Positions 37,201 through 48,442 of a stretch of DNA of 64,000 nucleotides are shown here, in pieces. A program made the position numbers and the translations under genes. Source of the DNA: Pseudomonas gozinkensis (lineage in GTDB: Bacteria > Pseudomonadota > Gammaproteobacteria > Pseudomonadales > Pseudomonadaceae); contig NZ_CP062253.1 of NCBI RefSeq assembly GCF_014863585.1, positions 1,018,501 to 1,082,500 on the forward strand. Direction: 5' to 3'. Within the stretch, counting starts at the first letter, position 1; the number at the start of each line of letters is the position of its first letter. Below the pieces are notes generated by a model. The model was not told the origin of the DNA. It saw only the letters and a list, made by a program, of their open reading frames with translations, and did not search any database.

Positions 37201-38067
37201 GTGCAGGCCGACGAGAACGCGCCGGATCCACTGGCCTCGGTCGATCCGAGCAAGATCCCGGCGCTGGATATCACCATCAATCAGCTGTTTCAGGGCCAGG
37301 ACCTGGTCGGCGGCTGGTCGCTCAAGGTTCGGCCGACCGCCAAGGGCATCGCGCTGAACAACCTCGATCTGGGCCTCAAGGGCATTCTTTTGCAGGGCAG
37401 TGGCGGCTGGGAAGGAACGCCCGGTGCCACGACCAGTTGGTACAAAGGGCGGATCGGCGGCAAGAACCTCGCCGATGTCCTCAAGGGCTGGGGTTTTGCG
37501 CCGAGCGTGACCAGCGAAGAATTCCACATGGATGTCGACGGCCGCTGGCCGGGTTCACCGGCGTGGCTGGCGACCAAGCGCTTCTCCGGCACCCTCGATG
37601 CGTCGTTGAACAAAGGCCAGTTTGTTGAAGTGGAGGGCGGCGCTCAGGCATTGCGGGTGTTCGGTCTGCTCAACTTCAACTCCATCGGTCGCCGCCTGCG
37701 ACTCGATTTCTCTGACCTGTTCGGCAAAGGCTTGAGTTATGACCGGGTCAAGGGATTGCTGGAGGCGACCAACGGCGTGTATGTGACGAAAGAGCCGATC
37801 AAGTTGACCGGTCCGTCGAGCAACCTTGAACTGGACGGCACGCTGGATCTGGTGGGCGACAAGGTGGATGCCAAATTGCTGGTGACCTTGCCGGTGACCA
37901 ACAACCTGCCGATTGCCGCGCTGATTGTCGGCGCGCCGGCAGTCGGCGGCGCTTTGTTCCTGATCGACAAGCTGATCGGTGATCGCGTGGCACGCTTCGC
38001 CAGCGTCAAATACACCGTCAAAGGCCCGTGGAAAGAGCCGAAAATCACCTTCGACAAGCCTTTTTGA
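34264..38067 (+). CDS. yhdP: YhdP-family AsmA-like protein
   Basis: Very large inner-membrane-anchored periplasmic protein, 1267 residues. One N-terminal helix (LGLCALVLVLMALYVSLG) is followed by a DUF3971 region and an AsmA-like C-terminus. Members are predicted to form long hydrophobic grooves that carry phospholipids from inner to outer membrane alongside TamB and YdbH. The ATG at 34264 has GGGAG 8 bases upstream; an ATG seven codons earlier is also in frame. The spacing to rng (75 bases) and to the amidase gene suggests cotranscription. Confidence 0.95.
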   Translation: MERLTRILAALTRWGLGLCALVLVLMALYVSLGRELTPLVAEYRTDIEDRASAALGMPLQIGELEGNWSGFAPILLAHDVMVGSGANALRLDRVRAVPDLWASLMAREVRIAHLELNGLKISLKEGEDGKWALEGLPVQQDQPMDPEQLFNRMQMIQQLSVLDSQVTLQPREQAPLTLTYVGLNLKTGTSRQRLDARLTLPDGQPVALSLRTRIRPSQWQNSEVEGYVSLPQSDWSKWLPERLTQQWNFSEIKAGGELWINWREGALQSAAIRLNAPQLTGAYAERKPIQINNLALNGYFQRGAEGITVTLDSLAMNFGENRWESHVQVKQTAATDKSEELWHLQADRLDLTPITPLLNALGPLPQGFATVVERLKVTGGLRNVLLDFRPNATDDSKFGFAANLDQVGFDAYHGAPAARNVSGSLSGNLGGGELRMDSKDFVLHLDPIFAKPWQYIQANARLTWKLDKEGFTLIAPYLKVLGEEGKIAGDFLIRLHFDHSQEDYMDLRVGLVDGDGRYTAKYLPQVLSPALDEWLRTAILKGAVDQGFFQYQGSLNKNAGEADRSISLFFKVHDAELAFQPGWPHVSKVNGDVFIEDSGVRILASKGQLLDTQVSDVFVNIPHVPSGEHSHMFLDGTFAGGLGDGLKILQEAPIGTADTFAGWEGEGDLQGKLKLDVPLAKGDQPKILVDFKTANARLKLAEPKLELSQLKGDFRFDSAKGLSGQNISARAFDKPVTAQIFADGGPGQLKTRVAASGQVEVKKLTDWLGVTQPLPVSGTIPYQLQVNLDGADSQLMVSSSLKGVAVDLPAPFGMAADVGRDTVFRMTLQGQERRYWVNYDQLANFTFAAPPGNFADGRGELFLGAGEAVLPGNKGLRVRGVLSELDVKPWQDLLDKYAGQDPGGNAKQLLSSADFKIGKLTAFGTTLDQAAVQVNRKPGAWALALDSQQAKGTAGIPDAKGAPIAVNLQYVRLPAPDPTVQADENAPDPLASVDPSKIPALDITINQLFQGQDLVGGWSLKVRPTAKGIALNNLDLGLKGILLQGSGGWEGTPGATTSWYKGRIGGKNLADVLKGWGFAPSVTSEEFHMDVDGRWPGSPAWLATKRFSGTLDASLNKGQFVEVEGGAQALRVFGLLNFNSIGRRLRLDFSDLFGKGLSYDRVKGLLEATNGVYVTKEPIKLTGPSSNLELDGTLDLVGDKVDAKLLVTLPVTNNLPIAALIVGAPAVGGALFLIDKLIGDRVARFASVKYTVKGPWKEPKITFDKPF

Positions 38068-38125
38068 ACAGCCAGCCCTTGAACCGATGGAGTAGCATGG
38101 CCGCATACCTCTTGCGGAGTGCGCC

Positions 38126-38986
38126 ATGTCTTTAGCGGTGATTCAAATGGTCAGCCAGAGCGATGTGCTGGCCAATCTGCGCGATGCCCGACGTTTGCTC
38201 GAACAGGCAGCCAGCGCCGGTGCGAAGCTGGCCGTGCTGCCGGAAAACTTCGCGGCCATGGGCCGTCGCGACATCGCTGATATCGGCCGTGCCGAAGCGC
38301 TCGGCGAAGGCCCGATCCTGCCGTGGTTGAAACAGACCGCCCGCGACCTCAGGTTATGGATTGTGGCCGGCACCTTGCCGTTACCGCCGGTGGGGCAGCC
38401 CGAGGCCAAGTCCCATGCCTGCTCGCTGCTGGTGAACGATCAGGGCGAAATCGTTGCACGCTATGACAAGTTGCACCTGTTCGATGTCGACGTGGCGGAC
38501 AATCGCGGCCGTTACCGCGAATCCGATGACTATGCTTATGGCAGGGGCGTGGTGGTCGCGGACACGCCGGTCGGGCGATTGGGCCTGACGGTGTGCTACG
38601 ACCTGCGTTTCCCGGAGCTGTACAGCGAATTGCGCGCTGCCGGGGCTGAACTGATTACCGCACCGTCGGCCTTCACCGCAGTGACGGGGGCGGCGCACTG
38701 GGATGTACTGATCCGCGCGCGGGCCATTGAAACCCAGTGCTATGTGCTGGCGGCAGCCCAGGGCGGGATGCATCCGGGGCCGCGGGAAACCTTTGGCCAC
38801 GGGGCGATTGTCGATCCGTGGGGCCGTGTGCTGGCGCAACAGGAGCAAGGCGAGGCCGTGTTGCTGGCCGAACGCGACAGCAACGAACAGGCGTCCATCC
38901 GGGCGCGAATGCCGGTGACGGGTCATCGGCGGTTTTTTTCGCAGGGCGCACAGCGACCTGCTTCAGAACACGAATTTAAGGCGTAA
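38126..38986 (+). CDS. Carbon-nitrogen hydrolase (Nit1/YbeM-like; probable deaminated-glutathione amidase)
   Basis: Cytoplasmic nitrilase-superfamily amidase of 286 residues. The catalytic triad is visible as E40 in [12 protein letters not shown]115 in [11 protein letters not shown] and C157 in [13 protein letters not shown]. The KLHLFDVD and GRYRESD segments are typical of Nit1-type enzymes that repair deaminated glutathione, so that is the likely activity. It sits between yhdP and tldD, 5 bases before the latter. Confidence 0.92.
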   Translation: MSLAVIQMVSQSDVLANLRDARRLLEQAASAGAKLAVLPENFAAMGRRDIADIGRAEALGEGPILPWLKQTARDLRLWIVAGTLPLPPVGQPEAKSHACSLLVNDQGEIVARYDKLHLFDVDVADNRGRYRESDDYAYGRGVVVADTPVGRLGLTVCYDLRFPELYSELRAAGAELITAPSAFTAVTGAAHWDVLIRARAIETQCYVLAAAQGGMHPGPRETFGHGAIVDPWGRVLAQQEQGEAVLLAERDSNEQASIRARMPVTGHRRFFSQGAQRPASEHEFKA

Positions 38987-38991
38987 AACCT

Positions 38992-40434
38992 ATGAGCGAG
39001 TTGTTGTCCTCAGTCAGTGATCACCTGTTGGCGCCCGGCGGCGTGACGATCGAGAGCCTGCAAGGCGTGCTCGGTGATCTGGCGGGTCCAGGCATCGATG
39101 CGGCCGACCTGTATTTCCAGGGGCAGATTTCCGAGTCCTGGTCGCTGGAAGACGGCATCGTCAAGGAAGGCAGTTTCAACCTCGACCAGGGTGTTGGCGT
39201 GCGAGCGCAGTCCGGTGAGAAAACCGGTTTTGCCTACAGCAACGCGATCACCCTTGAAGCCCTTGGCGCGGCGGCCCGTGCGGCCCGTTCGATTTCCCGT
39301 GCCGGGCAGAACGGCACGGTGCAGGCGTTCAGTACGCAGGACGTCGCCCAGTTGTATGCGCCGGATAACCCGCTGGAAGTCCTGAGTCGCGCTGAAAAAG
39401 TCGACCTGCTCAAGCGTATCGACGTTGCGACCCGCGCCCTCGACCCGCGTATTCAGCAGGTCAGCGTCAGCATGGCCGGGGTCTGGGAGCGTATTCTGGT
39501 GGCTTCGACCGACGGTGGTCTGGCTGCCGATGTGCGTCCGCTGGTGCGCTTCAACGTCAGCGTGATCGTCGAGCAGAACGGCCGTCGCGAGCGTGGCGGT
39601 CACGGCGGCGGCGGGCGTACCGACTACCGTTACTTCCTCGCTGAAGACCGCGCCATGGGTTATGCCCGTGAGGCGCTGCGTCAGGCACTGGTGAATCTGG
39701 AAGCGATTCCGGCACCGGCCGGCACCTTGCCGGTGGTTCTGGGCTCGGGCTGGTCCGGGGTGCTGCTGCACGAAGCGGTCGGCCACGGTCTGGAAGGCGA
39801 TTTCAACCGCAAGGGCAGTTCCGCCTACAGCGGTCGCATGGGCGAAATGGTTGCATCCAAGCTTTGCACCATCGTCGATGACGGCACCCTGAGCGGTCGT
39901 CGCGGCTCCCTGAGCGTCGACGACGAAGGCACCCCGACCGAGTGCACCACGCTGATCGAAAACGGCGTACTCAAGGGCTACATGCAGGACAAGCTCAACG
40001 CGCGGCTGATGGGCGTGGCCCGCACCGGCAACGGTCGTCGCGAATCCTACGCACACTTGCCGATGCCTCGGATGACCAACACCTACATGCTCGGCGGCCA
40101 GAGCGATCCGGCTGAAATCATCGCCTCGGTGAAGAAGGGCATCTACTGCGCCAACCTCGGCGGCGGTCAGGTTGACATCACCAGCGGCAAGTTCGTGTTC
40201 TCCACCAGCGAGGCGTACCTGATCGAGGACGGCAAGATCACCGCGCCAGTCAAAGGCGCAACATTGATCGGCAACGGCCCGGAAGCGATGAGCCGGGTGT
40301 CGATGGTCGGTAACGATCTGGCGCTGGACAGCGGCGTGGGAACATGCGGCAAGGACGGGCAGTCGGTGCCGGTGGGTGTCGGTCAGCCGACGCTGAAAAT
40401 CGATGCGATCACCGTGGGTGGCACGGGCGCATAA
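38992..40434 (+). CDS. tldD: Metalloprotease subunit TldD
   Basis: Catalytic subunit of the TldD-TldE protease, 480 residues, which degrades unfolded peptides and in some bacteria matures peptide antibiotics or acts on CcdA. The zinc motif [11 protein letters not shown] begins at residue 260, and [10 protein letters not shown] and GMGGQ-like C-terminal blocks fit the family. Its partner pmbA/tldE lies 0.7 kb downstream, with yjgA on the opposite strand between them. Confidence 0.97.
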   Translation: MSELLSSVSDHLLAPGGVTIESLQGVLGDLAGPGIDAADLYFQGQISESWSLEDGIVKEGSFNLDQGVGVRAQSGEKTGFAYSNAITLEALGAAARAARSISRAGQNGTVQAFSTQDVAQLYAPDNPLEVLSRAEKVDLLKRIDVATRALDPRIQQVSVSMAGVWERILVASTDGGLAADVRPLVRFNVSVIVEQNGRRERGGHGGGGRTDYRYFLAEDRAMGYAREALRQALVNLEAIPAPAGTLPVVLGSGWSGVLLHEAVGHGLEGDFNRKGSSAYSGRMGEMVASKLCTIVDDGTLSGRRGSLSVDDEGTPTECTTLIENGVLKGYMQDKLNARLMGVARTGNGRRESYAHLPMPRMTNTYMLGGQSDPAEIIASVKKGIYCANLGGGQVDITSGKFVFSTSEAYLIEDGKITAPVKGATLIGNGPEAMSRVSMVGNDLALDSGVGTCGKDGQSVPVGVGQPTLKIDAITVGGTGA

Positions 40435-40485
40435 GAAGGGATGGAGCTTCGGGTGGCGCGCAGCGCGGCCACCCGGTGGCGAATA

Positions 40486-41010
40486 TCAGCGCAGACCGCG
40501 TTGAGTCTCGTCCAGCTCGCGGATGTACTTGAAGATCTTGCGGCTCGAGGCAGGAGGTTTGTTTTGCGCAACCTCGTGCTGGGCCTGACGGATCAGGGAA
40601 CGCAGTTGCTGGCGGTCGGCGTCCGGGTAATCGACGACGAATTTCTCCAGCACGGCATCGTCACCGGCGATCAGGCGGTCACGCCAGCGTTCGAGGTTGT
40701 GGAAACGCTCGTTGTACTGACGGGTAGAGGCATCGAGTTGATCGAGCAGGGTGAGAATCGCGTCAGTGTCCTGATCGCGCATCAGTTTGCCGATGAACTG
40801 CAAGTGCCGTTTACGCGCGATGTTCGCGGTGTGCTTGGGCGCATCGGCCAGAGCCCGGCGCAAAGCGTCGGTCAGTGGCAGTTTTGCCTGCAAGTCGGGC
40901 TTGAGCGTTGTAAGGCGCTCGCCAAGGTCAACCAGAGCATGCAGCTCGCGTTTGACCTGGGATTTGCTTTTTTCTCCCGTATCGAGGGAGTCGTCGTAAG
41001 AATCAACCAT
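40486..41010 (-). CDS. yjgA: Ribosome-associated protein YjgA (DarP, DUF615)
   Basis: A 174-residue basic helical protein that binds late 50S ribosomal precursors and aids their maturation. It begins [20 protein letters not shown] and ends with the conserved [15 protein letters not shown]. The start at 41010 is the start of the conserved region although the ribosome site is weak; the frame is open far upstream only as the shadow of pmbA. It is antiparallel to tldD and pmbA and diverges from pmbA. Confidence 0.95.
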
Positions 41011-41118
41011 GGTGGCAGTCCGCAAAGAAACGCCGCCATGATAACCAGTCGGGGGCCGCTTGTCCGGCCCGGTCGCTCGAAGGCCCCAGCCGAAAGCAGA
41101 ATTTGAGTGGAGATGAGC

Positions 41119-42465
41119 ATGAGTGCAGTTGAAAGCGTCGGCCCACAGGCATTGCCGGCACTGCAGGAACAGGTCGAGCAGATCATCGCCGAAGCCAAGC
41201 GTCAGGGTGCCAGTGCCTGCGAAGTAGCGGTGTCGCTGGAGCAGGGCCTGTCGACGTCGGTGCGTCAGCGTGAAGTCGAAACGGTCGAGTTCAACCGCGA
41301 TCAGGGTTTTGGCATCACGCTGTACGTCGGTCAGCGCAAGGGTTCTGCCAGCACTTCCGCCACCGGGCCGGATGCGATTCGCGAGACTGTCGCTGCGGCG
41401 CTGGCGATTGCCAAACACACCTCCGAAGACGAAGCCTCGGGCTTGGCCGATGCCGCGCTGATGGCCCGGGATATTCAGGATTTCGATCTGTTCCACCAAT
41501 GGGATATCACCCCGGAGCAGGCCATCGAGAAGGCGCTGCTCTGCGAAGCCGCCGCGTTTGACGCTGATGCACGCATCAAGAATGCCGATGGCACTACGTT
41601 GAGCACTCATCAGGGCTGCCGCGTGTATGGCAACAGCCACGGCTTTATCGGTGGTTACGCTTCGACCCGACACAGCCTGAGCTGCGTGATGATTGCCGAG
41701 GCCGAGGGCCAGATGCAGCGCGATTACTGGTACGACGTGAACCGCCAGGGCAGTTTGCTGGCGGATCCGGTGAGCATCGGCCAGCGCGCGGCACAGCGGG
41801 CGGCGAGCCGTCTTGGTGCGCGTCCGGTGCCAACCTGCGAAGTACCAGTATTGTTTTCGGCAGAGTTGGCGGGTGGATTGTTCGGCAGCTTCCTGTCGGC
41901 GATTTCCGGCGGCAGTCTGTACCGCAAATCGTCGTTCCTCGAAGGCACCCTGGGGCAGAAGCTGTTCCCGGAATGGCTGACCATCGATGAGCGTCCACAC
42001 CTGATGCGTGCCATGGGCAGTGCGTCGTATGACGGTGACGGTCTGGCGACCTATGCCAAACCGTTCGTCGAGAAAGGCGAGTTGGTCTCGTACATCCTCG
42101 GCACTTATTCCGGTCGCAAACTCGGCATGCCAAGCACCGCCAACGCTGGCGGCGTGCATAACCTGTTCGTCACTCATGGCGATGAAGACCAGGCTGCGTT
42201 GCTGCGGCGCATGGGCCGTGGACTGTTGGTCACCGAGCTGATGGGCCATGGTCTGAACATGGTGACCGGTGATTACTCGCGCGGTGCGGCGGGTTTCTGG
42301 GTCGAGAACGGTGAAATCCAGTTCGCGGTGCAGGAAGTTACCATTGCCGGCAACATGCGCGACATGTTCAAGCAGATCGTCGCGGTTGGTAACGATCTCG
42401 AGCTGCGCAGCAACATTCGCACCGGTTCGGTGTTGATCGAGAAGATGACCGTCGCGGGCAGCTAA
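41119..42465 (+). CDS. pmbA: Metalloprotease subunit PmbA/TldE
   Basis: Non-catalytic partner of TldD, 448 residues, homologous to it but without the HExxxH zinc motif; the corresponding position reads [13 protein letters not shown]. The segment [19 protein letters not shown] and the C-terminal [20 protein letters not shown] are typical. The start at 41119 has GGAG 6 bases upstream and gives the normal length; GTG 41107 and ATG 41113 are in frame but poorly placed. Confidence 0.96.
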
Positions 42466-42482
42466 GCCCCAGGCAGGTACAC

Positions 42483-42521
42483 AAAAGGCGCGTCACCCGA
42501 TTGGGTGGCGCGCCTTTTTTG
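42483..42521 (+). terminator. Intrinsic terminator after pmbA
   Basis: AAAGGCGCGTCACCC pairs with GGGTGGCGCGCCTTT around GATT, with one mismatch, and the T-run continues to 42520. It separates pmbA from the Fur-box operon. Confidence 0.92.
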
Positions 42522-42576
42522 TATCCGTAAATTTTCCGGGCAGACGAGGGTAGCTAAAAGCTGCGCTTGTTTTGGT

Positions 42577-42609
42577 TCTCATTATCATCTAATAATAAAT
42601 CTCATTATC
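42577..42609 (+). promoter_or_regulatory. Composite Fur box upstream of fagA
   Basis: TCTCATTATC occurs twice in direct repeat (42577-42586 and 42600-42609), with AATAATAAAT between. The window 42591-42609 agrees with the 19-base Fur consensus GATAATGATAATCATTATC at 14 positions, and overlapping hexamers suggest room for two repressor dimers. It begins 49 bases before the fagA start. From established work the equivalent P. aeruginosa operon is Fur-repressed. Confidence 0.8.
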
Positions 42610-42625
42610 GGATGAGCCCGAGATC

Positions 42626-43013
42626 ATGAGTTCTGCCTTGCACGAGCAGCCGTACCTCGAAAGCTGGCGCTGGATGAGTCGCCAGATCCGTTGCGCCATG
42701 GATCCCGACGAACCACGTCTGATCGAGCATTACTTGGCCGAAGGCCGGTATCTGGCCTGCTGCACGGCGACCTCGCCCTGGACGGTCGCTGAAACTTCTT
42801 TCCGCCTGCTGCTCGACACGGCCACCGACATCGCGTTGCCGTGGCACTGGCGCAGCCTCTGTCTCGACCAGGCCTGGCGCCCGTTGCGTGAAATGGAGCG
42901 CCTGTCGCTGTGTAAATGCCGGCTCAAACGCTGGCAAAGCTACACCTGGCAGCTCGCCACCTGCGAGTTGCAACCCTCGATTCCTCTTATTGAACTGGTG
43001 CAAGGATTTTCAG

Positions 43014-43033
<20 letters not shown>
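42626..43033 (+). CDS. fagA: Fur-associated gene A protein
   Basis: A 135-residue cytoplasmic protein of unknown biochemical role, rich in Trp, Cys and Leu (ESWRWMSRQIRCAMDPDEPR, LCKCRLKRWQSYTWQLATCE). FagA heads the iron-repressed fagA-fumC-orfX-sodA operon of P. aeruginosa, and gene order here is the same. Its last 20 bases overlap the fumC start, so translation of the two is coupled. Confidence 0.88.
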
Positions 43034-44390
<1,357 letters not shown>

Positions 44391-44417
44391 GCACCGCAAC
44401 CGCTTTGGAGGTTCACC

Positions 44418-44858
44418 ATGGAGCACTGGAAACGCACGATCGAACGGGCCAATCGCTGCTTCATGCTGGGCGAGCTGATCGATGCCCGCGAGGCCTATCT
44501 GCAAGCGCTGGCCCTGGCGCAGGTGTTGTTCGAGCGCTGGGCCGATGCCGACGAAGCGGTGGCGGCCTGCGTCATCTCCCACCACAACCTGGCGGATCTG
44601 CATCTGCGTCTGAATCAGCCGGAGGAGAGCGCCGAATACCTGTGCGCGATCCATCAACGGCTGTTGCAGACCATGCAGGACGAACGCCTGCGCCCGGCGC
44701 TGCGTGAAGCGGCGCTGCGCCAGAGCAGCAAGACCTACGTCGAGTTGCTCAATTTCATCAGCGAACACGGCGAATACCCGCGCACCCAGCGCTTGCTGCA
44801 CCCGGATACCGGCAATGCGCGCCGCGCGCCTGCCCCACATCACCATGGAGTCCACTGA
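44418..44858 (+). CDS. OrfX-like helical protein of the fumC-sodA operon
   Basis: A 146-residue soluble protein with TPR-like helices ([40 protein letters not shown]). It corresponds in position to PA4469 (orfX) of P. aeruginosa and has no known function. GGAGG precedes the ATG, and its stop is one base before the sodA start. The histidine-rich C-terminus (APHHHGVH) could bind metal, but this is only a guess. Confidence 0.88.
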   Translation: MEHWKRTIERANRCFMLGELIDAREAYLQALALAQVLFERWADADEAVAACVISHHNLADLHLRLNQPEESAEYLCAIHQRLLQTMQDERLRPALREAALRQSSKTYVELLNFISEHGEYPRTQRLLHPDTGNARRAPAPHHHGVH

Positions 44859-44859
44859 A

Positions 44860-45471
44860 ATGGCTTTTACCCTGCCAGCCTTGCCTTACGCCTACGACGC
44901 ACTGGAACCACACATCGATGCGCAGACCATGGAGATCCACTACACCAAGCATCACCAGACCTACATCAACAACCTGAACGCAGCGGTCGAGGGCACTGAG
45001 TTCGCGGAGTGGCCAGTGGAAAAACTGGTCGCCAGCGTCCAGCAACTGCCGGAAAAACTTCGCGCGGCGGTAATCAATCAGGGCGGCGGTCACGCCAACC
45101 ATTCGCTGTTCTGGGAAGTGATGGTGCCTGGCGGTGGCGGCAAGCCGGACGGCGCGCTGGCCAAGGCGATTGATGAGCAACTGGGTGGCCTCGACAGCTT
45201 CAAGGAGGCCTTCACCAAAGCCGCGCTGACCCGTTTCGGCAGTGGCTGGGCATGGCTCAGTGTCACTCCGGACAAGAAACTGGTGGTGGAAAGCAGCGGC
45301 AACCAGGACAGCCCGCTCATGAACGGCAACACGCCGATTCTCGGGCTCGACGTTTGGGAGCACGCCTACTACCTGCGTTATCAAAACCGCCGTCCGGAGT
45401 ACATCAGCGCGTTCTACAACGTGATCAACTGGCCGCAAGTCGCTGCGCGCTATCAGGCCGCGCTGGTTTGA
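44860..45471 (+). CDS. sodA: Manganese superoxide dismutase
   Basis: Cytoplasmic Mn-dependent enzyme of 203 residues that dismutates superoxide. Metal ligands are H27 (MEIHYTKHH), H81 ([11 protein letters not shown]), D164 and H168 (LDVWEHAYY). GNQDSPLM near residue 148 is the Mn-type signature. It is expressed when iron is limiting, replacing the iron enzyme. The start at 44860 has GGAG about 10 bases upstream; the upstream extension of the frame lies within orfX. Confidence 0.97.
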   Translation: MAFTLPALPYAYDALEPHIDAQTMEIHYTKHHQTYINNLNAAVEGTEFAEWPVEKLVASVQQLPEKLRAAVINQGGGHANHSLFWEVMVPGGGGKPDGALAKAIDEQLGGLDSFKEAFTKAALTRFGSGWAWLSVTPDKKLVVESSGNQDSPLMNGNTPILGLDVWEHAYYLRYQNRRPEYISAFYNVINWPQVAARYQAALV

Positions 45472-45501
45472 GTCTCCAATAAAAACAATCCAAGGCTGAC
45501 T

Positions 45502-46395
45502 ATGGGCACTGAAACACTGGCGATCGGAAGTGGGCGTATGTTTCGTTACGCAATCGGATCGTTGCTGCTGTTGGCGGGCATGACCTTGTTGGTCGCCCAC
45601 GGACTGGAATGGCTGAATCTGGAACCAAGGCTGTCGCGGGCGTTGCAGGGCGGTGCGATTTGCGCCCTCGGTACCGCGCTCGGCGCAGTTCCGGTGCTGG
45701 TGATCCGCAACATGCCTCAGGCGTTGGGCGATACGCTGTTGGGTTTTGGCGCCGGTGTGATGCTGGCGGCGACCGCGTTTTCGCTGATCGTGCCGGGAAT
45801 CGCCGCCGCCGAAAGTCTGGGGCTGAGTCCATGGGGCGCCAGCGGCCTGATCTGCTTCGGCATCATGCTCGGGGCGTTCGGCCTGTATCTGGTTGATCGC
45901 CGGGTGTCGGGCGCCTCGCCGGAAATGCTCATCGGCACGGTCGAGCATCCGGTGATTCCGCCGCGGATCTGGTTGTTCGTGTTCGCCATTATTGCCCATA
46001 ACATCCCGGAAGGTATGGCGGTCGGAGTATCTGCCGGCGGTGGAATGCCCGATGCAGACAGTCTGGCGATGGGCATTGCCTTGCAGGATGTGCCGGAAGG
46101 GCTGGTGATTGCACTGGTGCTGGCAGGGGCCGGGATGTCGCGGGTCAAGGCGTTCTTGATTGGCGCAGCTTCAGGGCTGGTCGAACCGGTGTTCGCGCTG
46201 CTCTGTGCGTGGCTGGTCAGTCTTGCCGAACTGTTGTTGCCTTTGGGATTGGCGTTGGCGGCAGGTGCGATGCTGCTGGTGGTGACGCACGAGGTCATCC
46301 CGGAGTCGCGACGCAATGGTCACGAGAAGCTGGCAAGCCTGGGATTGTTGATCGGCTTCTGTCTGATGATGGTGATGGATACGGCGTTGGGTTGA
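45502..46395 (+). CDS. ZIP-family metal transporter
   Basis: Inner-membrane divalent metal importer of 297 residues with about eight helices. The metal-path motif AHNIPEGMAVGVSAG (helix 4) and LQDVPEGLVIALVLAG (helix 5) define the ZIP family. It follows sodA by 30 bases and may bring in manganese or zinc for it; PA4467 occupies the same place in P. aeruginosa. Substrate choice is inferred from context. Confidence 0.93.
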   Translation: MGTETLAIGSGRMFRYAIGSLLLLAGMTLLVAHGLEWLNLEPRLSRALQGGAICALGTALGAVPVLVIRNMPQALGDTLLGFGAGVMLAATAFSLIVPGIAAAESLGLSPWGASGLICFGIMLGAFGLYLVDRRVSGASPEMLIGTVEHPVIPPRIWLFVFAIIAHNIPEGMAVGVSAGGGMPDADSLAMGIALQDVPEGLVIALVLAGAGMSRVKAFLIGAASGLVEPVFALLCAWLVSLAELLLPLGLALAAGAMLLVVTHEVIPESRRNGHEKLASLGLLIGFCLMMVMDTALG

Positions 46396-46402
46396 ACCGG
46401 AG

Positions 46403-46420
46403 GAGGGAGCGGGCTCCCTC
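46403..46420. other. Hairpin between convergent ZIP and ptsO genes
   Basis: GAGGGAGC (46403-46410) and GCTCCCTC (46413-46420) form a perfect inverted repeat in the 38-base gap between convergent genes. There is no T-run on either side, so termination strength is uncertain. Confidence 0.5.
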
Positions 46421-46433
46421 GCCTCAAGCGTGT

Positions 46434-46709
46434 TCAACCACCTTCATCGAAGTAGTTATTGATCAGCGCGACCAGCGCGTCCATGGCTTCCTGTTCCTGA
46501 TGGCCATCGGTACTCAGGTGGATTTTGGTGCCCTTGCCGGCAGCGAGCATCATCATCGCCATGATGCTTTTGCCATCAACCGTGGTTTCCGGGGTGCGGC
46601 CCACTCTGATCGTGCAGTCGGGATACTGACCCGCCACGCCAACGAACTTTGCAGACGCACGGGCATGCAGGCCCAGCTTGTTGATGATTTCTATTTCCCG
46701 AGCAGGCAT
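46434..46709 (-). CDS. ptsO: Nitrogen-PTS phosphocarrier NPr (HPr-like)
   Basis: HPr-family protein of 91 residues that passes phosphate from EI-Ntr (PtsP) to PtsN. The phosphorylated histidine is H15 in NKLGLHARASAK. The regulatory-site region reads VDGKSIMAMMMLAAGKG. It is the last gene of rpoN-hpf-ptsN-rapZ-ptsO and lies 15 bases after rapZ. Confidence 0.96.
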   Translation of the reverse strand: MPAREIEIINKLGLHARASAKFVGVAGQYPDCTIRVGRTPETTVDGKSIMAMMMLAAGKGTKIHLSTDGHQEQEAMDALVALINNYFDEGG

Positions 46710-46724
46710 CGCGGTGTAAATCCT

Positions 46725-47582
46725 TTAGCTGAGGTCGCGGTGGCGAACCTGGACGTTCTTCAGGGTCTTCTGCAGCGCCTGGCCAAGACGTTCGGTCAGG
46801 TAAACGGAACGGTGATGCCCGCCGGTGCAGCCTATGGCAATGGTGACGTAAGCACGGTTGCTCGCCGCAAAGCGGGGCAACCATTTGTGCAGATAAGCGT
46901 AAATATCCTGGTACATCTCCTCGACCTCCGGCTGGGCCGCCAGATATTCGGCGACCGGCTGATCGAGACCGGATTGCGCGCGCAGTTCCGGTTTCCAGTA
47001 GGGGTTCGGCAGGCAGCGTACATCGAACACCAGATCTGCATCTACCGGCATGCCGCGTTTGAAACCGAAAGACTCCACCAGAAACGCGGTGCCCGGCTCC
47101 GGCTGGTTCAGCAGGCGTAACTTTATCGTGTCACGTAGCTGGTACAGGTTGAGATTGGTGGTGTTGATCTTCAGGTCGGCGAGATCGGCAATCGGCCCGA
47201 GTAGGGCGCTTTCATCCTGAATGGCTTCTGCCAGCGAACGATTGGCGTTGCTCAGTGGATGGCGGCGGCGCGTTTCAGAGAAACGCTTGAGCAGGGTTTC
47301 CTCGTCGGCATCCAGATACAGAACATCGCATTGAATGTGCTTGGCGCGCGCGTCTTCAAGCAGTTCAGGAAAACGGGTCAGATGGCTGGGCAGATTGCGT
47401 GCATCGATCGAAACTGCCACTAGCGGCTGCGCCAGCTCGGTATGGATCAGCGCGCGTTCGGCCAGCTCTGGCAGCAGGCCTGCCGGCAGGTTATCGATGC
47501 AGTAGTAGCCGTTGTCCTCAAGGACATCCAGGGCGGTACTTTTACCCGAGCCGGAACGGCCACTGACAATGATCAAGCGCAT
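46725..47582 (-). CDS. rapZ: RNase adapter / P-loop protein RapZ
   Basis: A 285-residue P-loop protein; in enterobacteria it binds glucosamine-6-phosphate and presents the small RNA GlmZ to RNase E. Walker A is GRSGSGKST (residues 8-16), and the C-terminal [15 protein letters not shown] loop is conserved. Pseudomonas has no clear GlmZ, so its target here is unknown. It is 2 bases from ptsN. Confidence 0.96.
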   Translation of the reverse strand: MRLIIVSGRSGSGKSTALDVLEDNGYYCIDNLPAGLLPELAERALIHTELAQPLVAVSIDARNLPSHLTRFPELLEDARAKHIQCDVLYLDADEETLLKRFSETRRRHPLSNANRSLAEAIQDESALLGPIADLADLKINTTNLNLYQLRDTIKLRLLNQPEPGTAFLVESFGFKRGMPVDADLVFDVRCLPNPYWKPELRAQSGLDQPVAEYLAAQPEVEEMYQDIYAYLHKWLPRFAASNRAYVTIAIGCTGGHHRSVYLTERLGQALQKTLKNVQVRHRDLS

Positions 47583-47584
47583 GA

Positions 47585-48049
47585 TTACGGCCTGTTCTGT
47601 TCTTCCAGTACAACCTGGTACAAGGCTTCGTTGCTTGGTGCGCTGCGCAGTCTGTCGCGCACGTCCTTGCGGTCGAGCATGCTGGCGATCTGGCGTAACA
47701 GCTCCAGGTGCGCATCGGTGGCGGCTTCCGGTACCAGCAGGACGAACAGCAGGTCCACAGGCGCGCCGTCGATAGCGTCGAAATCGATAGGGGCATCAAG
47801 GTGCATCAGCGCACTGATCGGCGCTTCACAGCCCTTGAGGCGGCAGTGAGGAATGGCGATGCCGTTGCCAAAACCGGTGGAACCCAGTTTTTCACGGGCA
47901 ATCAATGCCTCGAAGACATCTTGCATCTCCAGATCCGGGACTTCCCGGGCGATCAGGTTGGCAATTTGTTCGAGGGCTTTCTTTTTACTGCCGCCCGGCA
48001 CGTTCACCAGGGAACGGCCGGGGGTCAGGATACTTTCAAGTCGGATCAT
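47585..48049 (-). CDS. ptsN: Nitrogen-PTS protein IIA-Ntr
   Basis: PTS EIIA-type regulatory protein of 154 residues whose phosphorylation controls potassium, carbon and polymer metabolism in pseudomonads. The phospho-histidine is H68 in [13 protein letters not shown]. It lies 11 bases after hpf and overlaps nothing. There is no cognate sugar permease nearby, as usual for PTS-Ntr. Confidence 0.97.
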   Translation of the reverse strand: MIRLESILTPGRSLVNVPGGSKKKALEQIANLIAREVPDLEMQDVFEALIAREKLGSTGFGNGIAIPHCRLKGCEAPISALMHLDAPIDFDAIDGAPVDLLFVLLVPEAATDAHLELLRQIASMLDRKDVRDRLRSAPSNEALYQVVLEEQNRP

Positions 48050-48060
48050 GGGGGTGGGCG

Positions 48061-48369
48061 TTATCGACCGGTAGCGCCCTGAAGCAGGCTCTGGGTCTTT
48101 TCCTTATGCTTTTTGAGTTGTTTATCAAGCTTGTCGGTCAGCGCGTCGATCGCAGCGTACATGTCGGTATGTTCCGCATTTGCGACGACCTCATTGCCGG
48201 GAATATGCAGCGTGGCTTCGATTTTCTGCTTCAGCTTTTCGACGCACATCGTGACTTGCACGTTGGTGATCTTGTCGAAATGTCCCTCAAGCCTCTTGAG
48301 CTTTTGCTCAACGTACTCACGGAGAGGTTGGGTAACTTCCAGTTGGTGTCCACTGATGTTGACTTGCAT
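48061..48369 (-). CDS. hpf: Ribosome hibernation promoting factor (short HPF)
   Basis: A 102-residue protein that binds the decoding centre of idle ribosomes and protects them in stationary phase. The fold is seen in MQVNISGHQLEVTQPLREYV and the basic helix LDKQLKKHKEKTQS. AAGGAG lies 6 bases before the start at 48369. It follows rpoN as in most proteobacteria. Confidence 0.95.
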   Translation of the reverse strand: MQVNISGHQLEVTQPLREYVEQKLKRLEGHFDKITNVQVTMCVEKLKQKIEATLHIPGNEVVANAEHTDMYAAIDALTDKLDKQLKKHKEKTQSLLQGATGR

Positions 48370-48442
48370 ACAGCTTCTCCTTCGTTGCCAGTGCATAAAG
48401 CGGCAGGCCGAAGAGCCTGCCACTGGAACGCTGTAACGTGGC